Origin: Clostridia bacterium
GTDB lineage: Bacteria > Bacillota > Clostridia > Monoglobales > Monoglobaceae
Length of the DNA stretch: 6,462 bases
Direction of reading: 5' to 3'
NCBI GenBank assembly: GCA_017625185.1
Contig: JAGALN010000017.1
Location: 1-6,462, forward strand
The notes beneath the pieces were generated by a model. It was not told where the DNA came from, did no database searches, and saw only the letters and a program-made list of their open reading frames with translations. Position numbers and translations under genes: made by a program. Within the stretch, counting starts at the first letter, position 1; each line of letters starts with the position of its first letter. Below, piece by piece: positions 5,918-6,462 of the stretch.

Positions 5918-6462
5918 ATGAAACGAAAGCTTCTTGCCGCACCCTACCTTGTATGGATGGCGGTCTTTGTGGTGGTTCCTCTTTTGATGGTGGCATACTT
6001 TGCCTTTACCGATGGAGAGGGGCATTTTACTCTGGATTATGTTGCCGGGGTGGCACAGTATTCCAATATCTTTGTCCGTTCCATCTGGCTGGCTGCCATT
6101 GCAACGGTGATTTGCCTTGTTTTGGCATATCCCCTTGCCTATATTCTGGCACGGATGGATTGGAAGGTGCAGAGCACCATGCTGATGATTGTGATTCTGC
6201 CTATGTGGATGAATTTTCTTCTCCGTACCTATGCCTGGATGACCCTGCTGGGGAATGAAGGGATCATCAATACCGTGCTGGGGTTCTTCCATTTGGGACC
6301 CTTTAAGTTGCTCAATACCCGGGGCGCGGTGGTTTTGGGTATGGTATACGACTACCTGCCCTTTATGATTCTGCCCCTCTATTCGGTCATGGTCAAGATT
6401 GATAAAAGCGTGATTGAGGCAGCAAACGATCTAGGCTGTAACAGTTTAAAGACTCTATTTAA
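5918..6462 (+). CDS. potB: Spermidine/putrescine ABC transporter permease PotB (3' end outside window)
   Basis: The frame from ATG 5918 runs open to the window end, 181 complete codons plus two bases. It begins MKRKLLAAPYLVWMAVFVVV and shows a first membrane helix at ~7-29, a periplasmic loop around TDGEGHFTLDYV typical of PotB, and further helices at ~53-78, ~86-110 and ~135-158. The cytoplasmic EAA loop, which docks on the ATPase, starts at residue 167 (EAANDLG) and is cut by the edge. Family members are about 270-285 residues, so the last third is missing. The motif LPMWMNFLLRTYAW is characteristic of the PotB/PotC type. The gene follows potA by 8 nt with AGGTGTGG as a modest ribosome binding site. 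potC and the binding protein potD would be expected beyond the window. Confidence 0.93.
   Translation, partial: MKRKLLAAPYLVWMAVFVVVPLLMVAYFAFTDGEGHFTLDYVAGVAQYSNIFVRSIWLAAIATVICLVLAYPLAYILARMDWKVQSTMLMIVILPMWMNFLLRTYAWMTLLGNEGIINTVLGFFHLGPFKLLNTRGAVVLGMVYDYLPFMILPLYSVMVKIDKSVIEAANDLGCNSLKTLF

Overview
The window looks like a stretch of ordinary chromosome from a low-to-mid GC Gram-positive gut anaerobe, most likely a clostridial species of the Oscillospirales/Ruminococcaceae type. The reasons are strong purine-rich GGAGG ribosome binding sites, sigma-A-like promoters with 17-18 bp spacers, an ECF-type vitamin transporter subunit beside a type III pantothenate kinase, an NrdR repressor of clostridial type, and a potA-potB order with a TTG start. 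The lineage is inferred from protein style; no rRNA or other marker gene is present. I see no tRNA, CRISPR array, insertion sequence or phage gene.

Layout. (1) 1-366: the C-terminal half of type III pantothenate kinase (coaX), cut by the window edge. (2) 520-1092: a small membrane protein of the ECF transporter S-component type, a plausible pantothenate importer, ending at a strong terminator. (3) 1239-1451 on the minus strand: a 70-residue cold shock protein. It is convergent with the transporter and shares the terminator at 1094-1132. Its mRNA appears to start near 1594, giving a leader of about 140 nt with a terminator-like hairpin. (4) 1820-4117: a 765-residue exported multidomain esterase of the sialate O-acetylesterase (SGNH) family with an N-terminal discoidin-like domain, transcribed from its own promoter as a single gene. 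(5) 4244-4702: NrdR, with its own promoter, overlapping inverted repeats around that promoter, and a UUCG-loop terminator. (6) 4869-6462: the start of a spermidine/putrescine ABC transporter operon, with complete potA and then potB, which is cut by the right edge. A 26-bp near-perfect inverted repeat sits at the predicted transcription start.

The genes fall into independent units rather than one system: CoA precursor supply (coaX plus the ECF subunit), cold shock RNA chaperoning, extracellular glycan de-acetylation, control of ribonucleotide reductase genes encoded elsewhere, and polyamine uptake. I found no convincing undescribed multi-gene system. The most interesting material is regulatory and non-coding: the cold shock leader, the inverted repeat at the pot promoter, the chained repeats at the nrdR promoter and the unassigned leader before the ECF gene.
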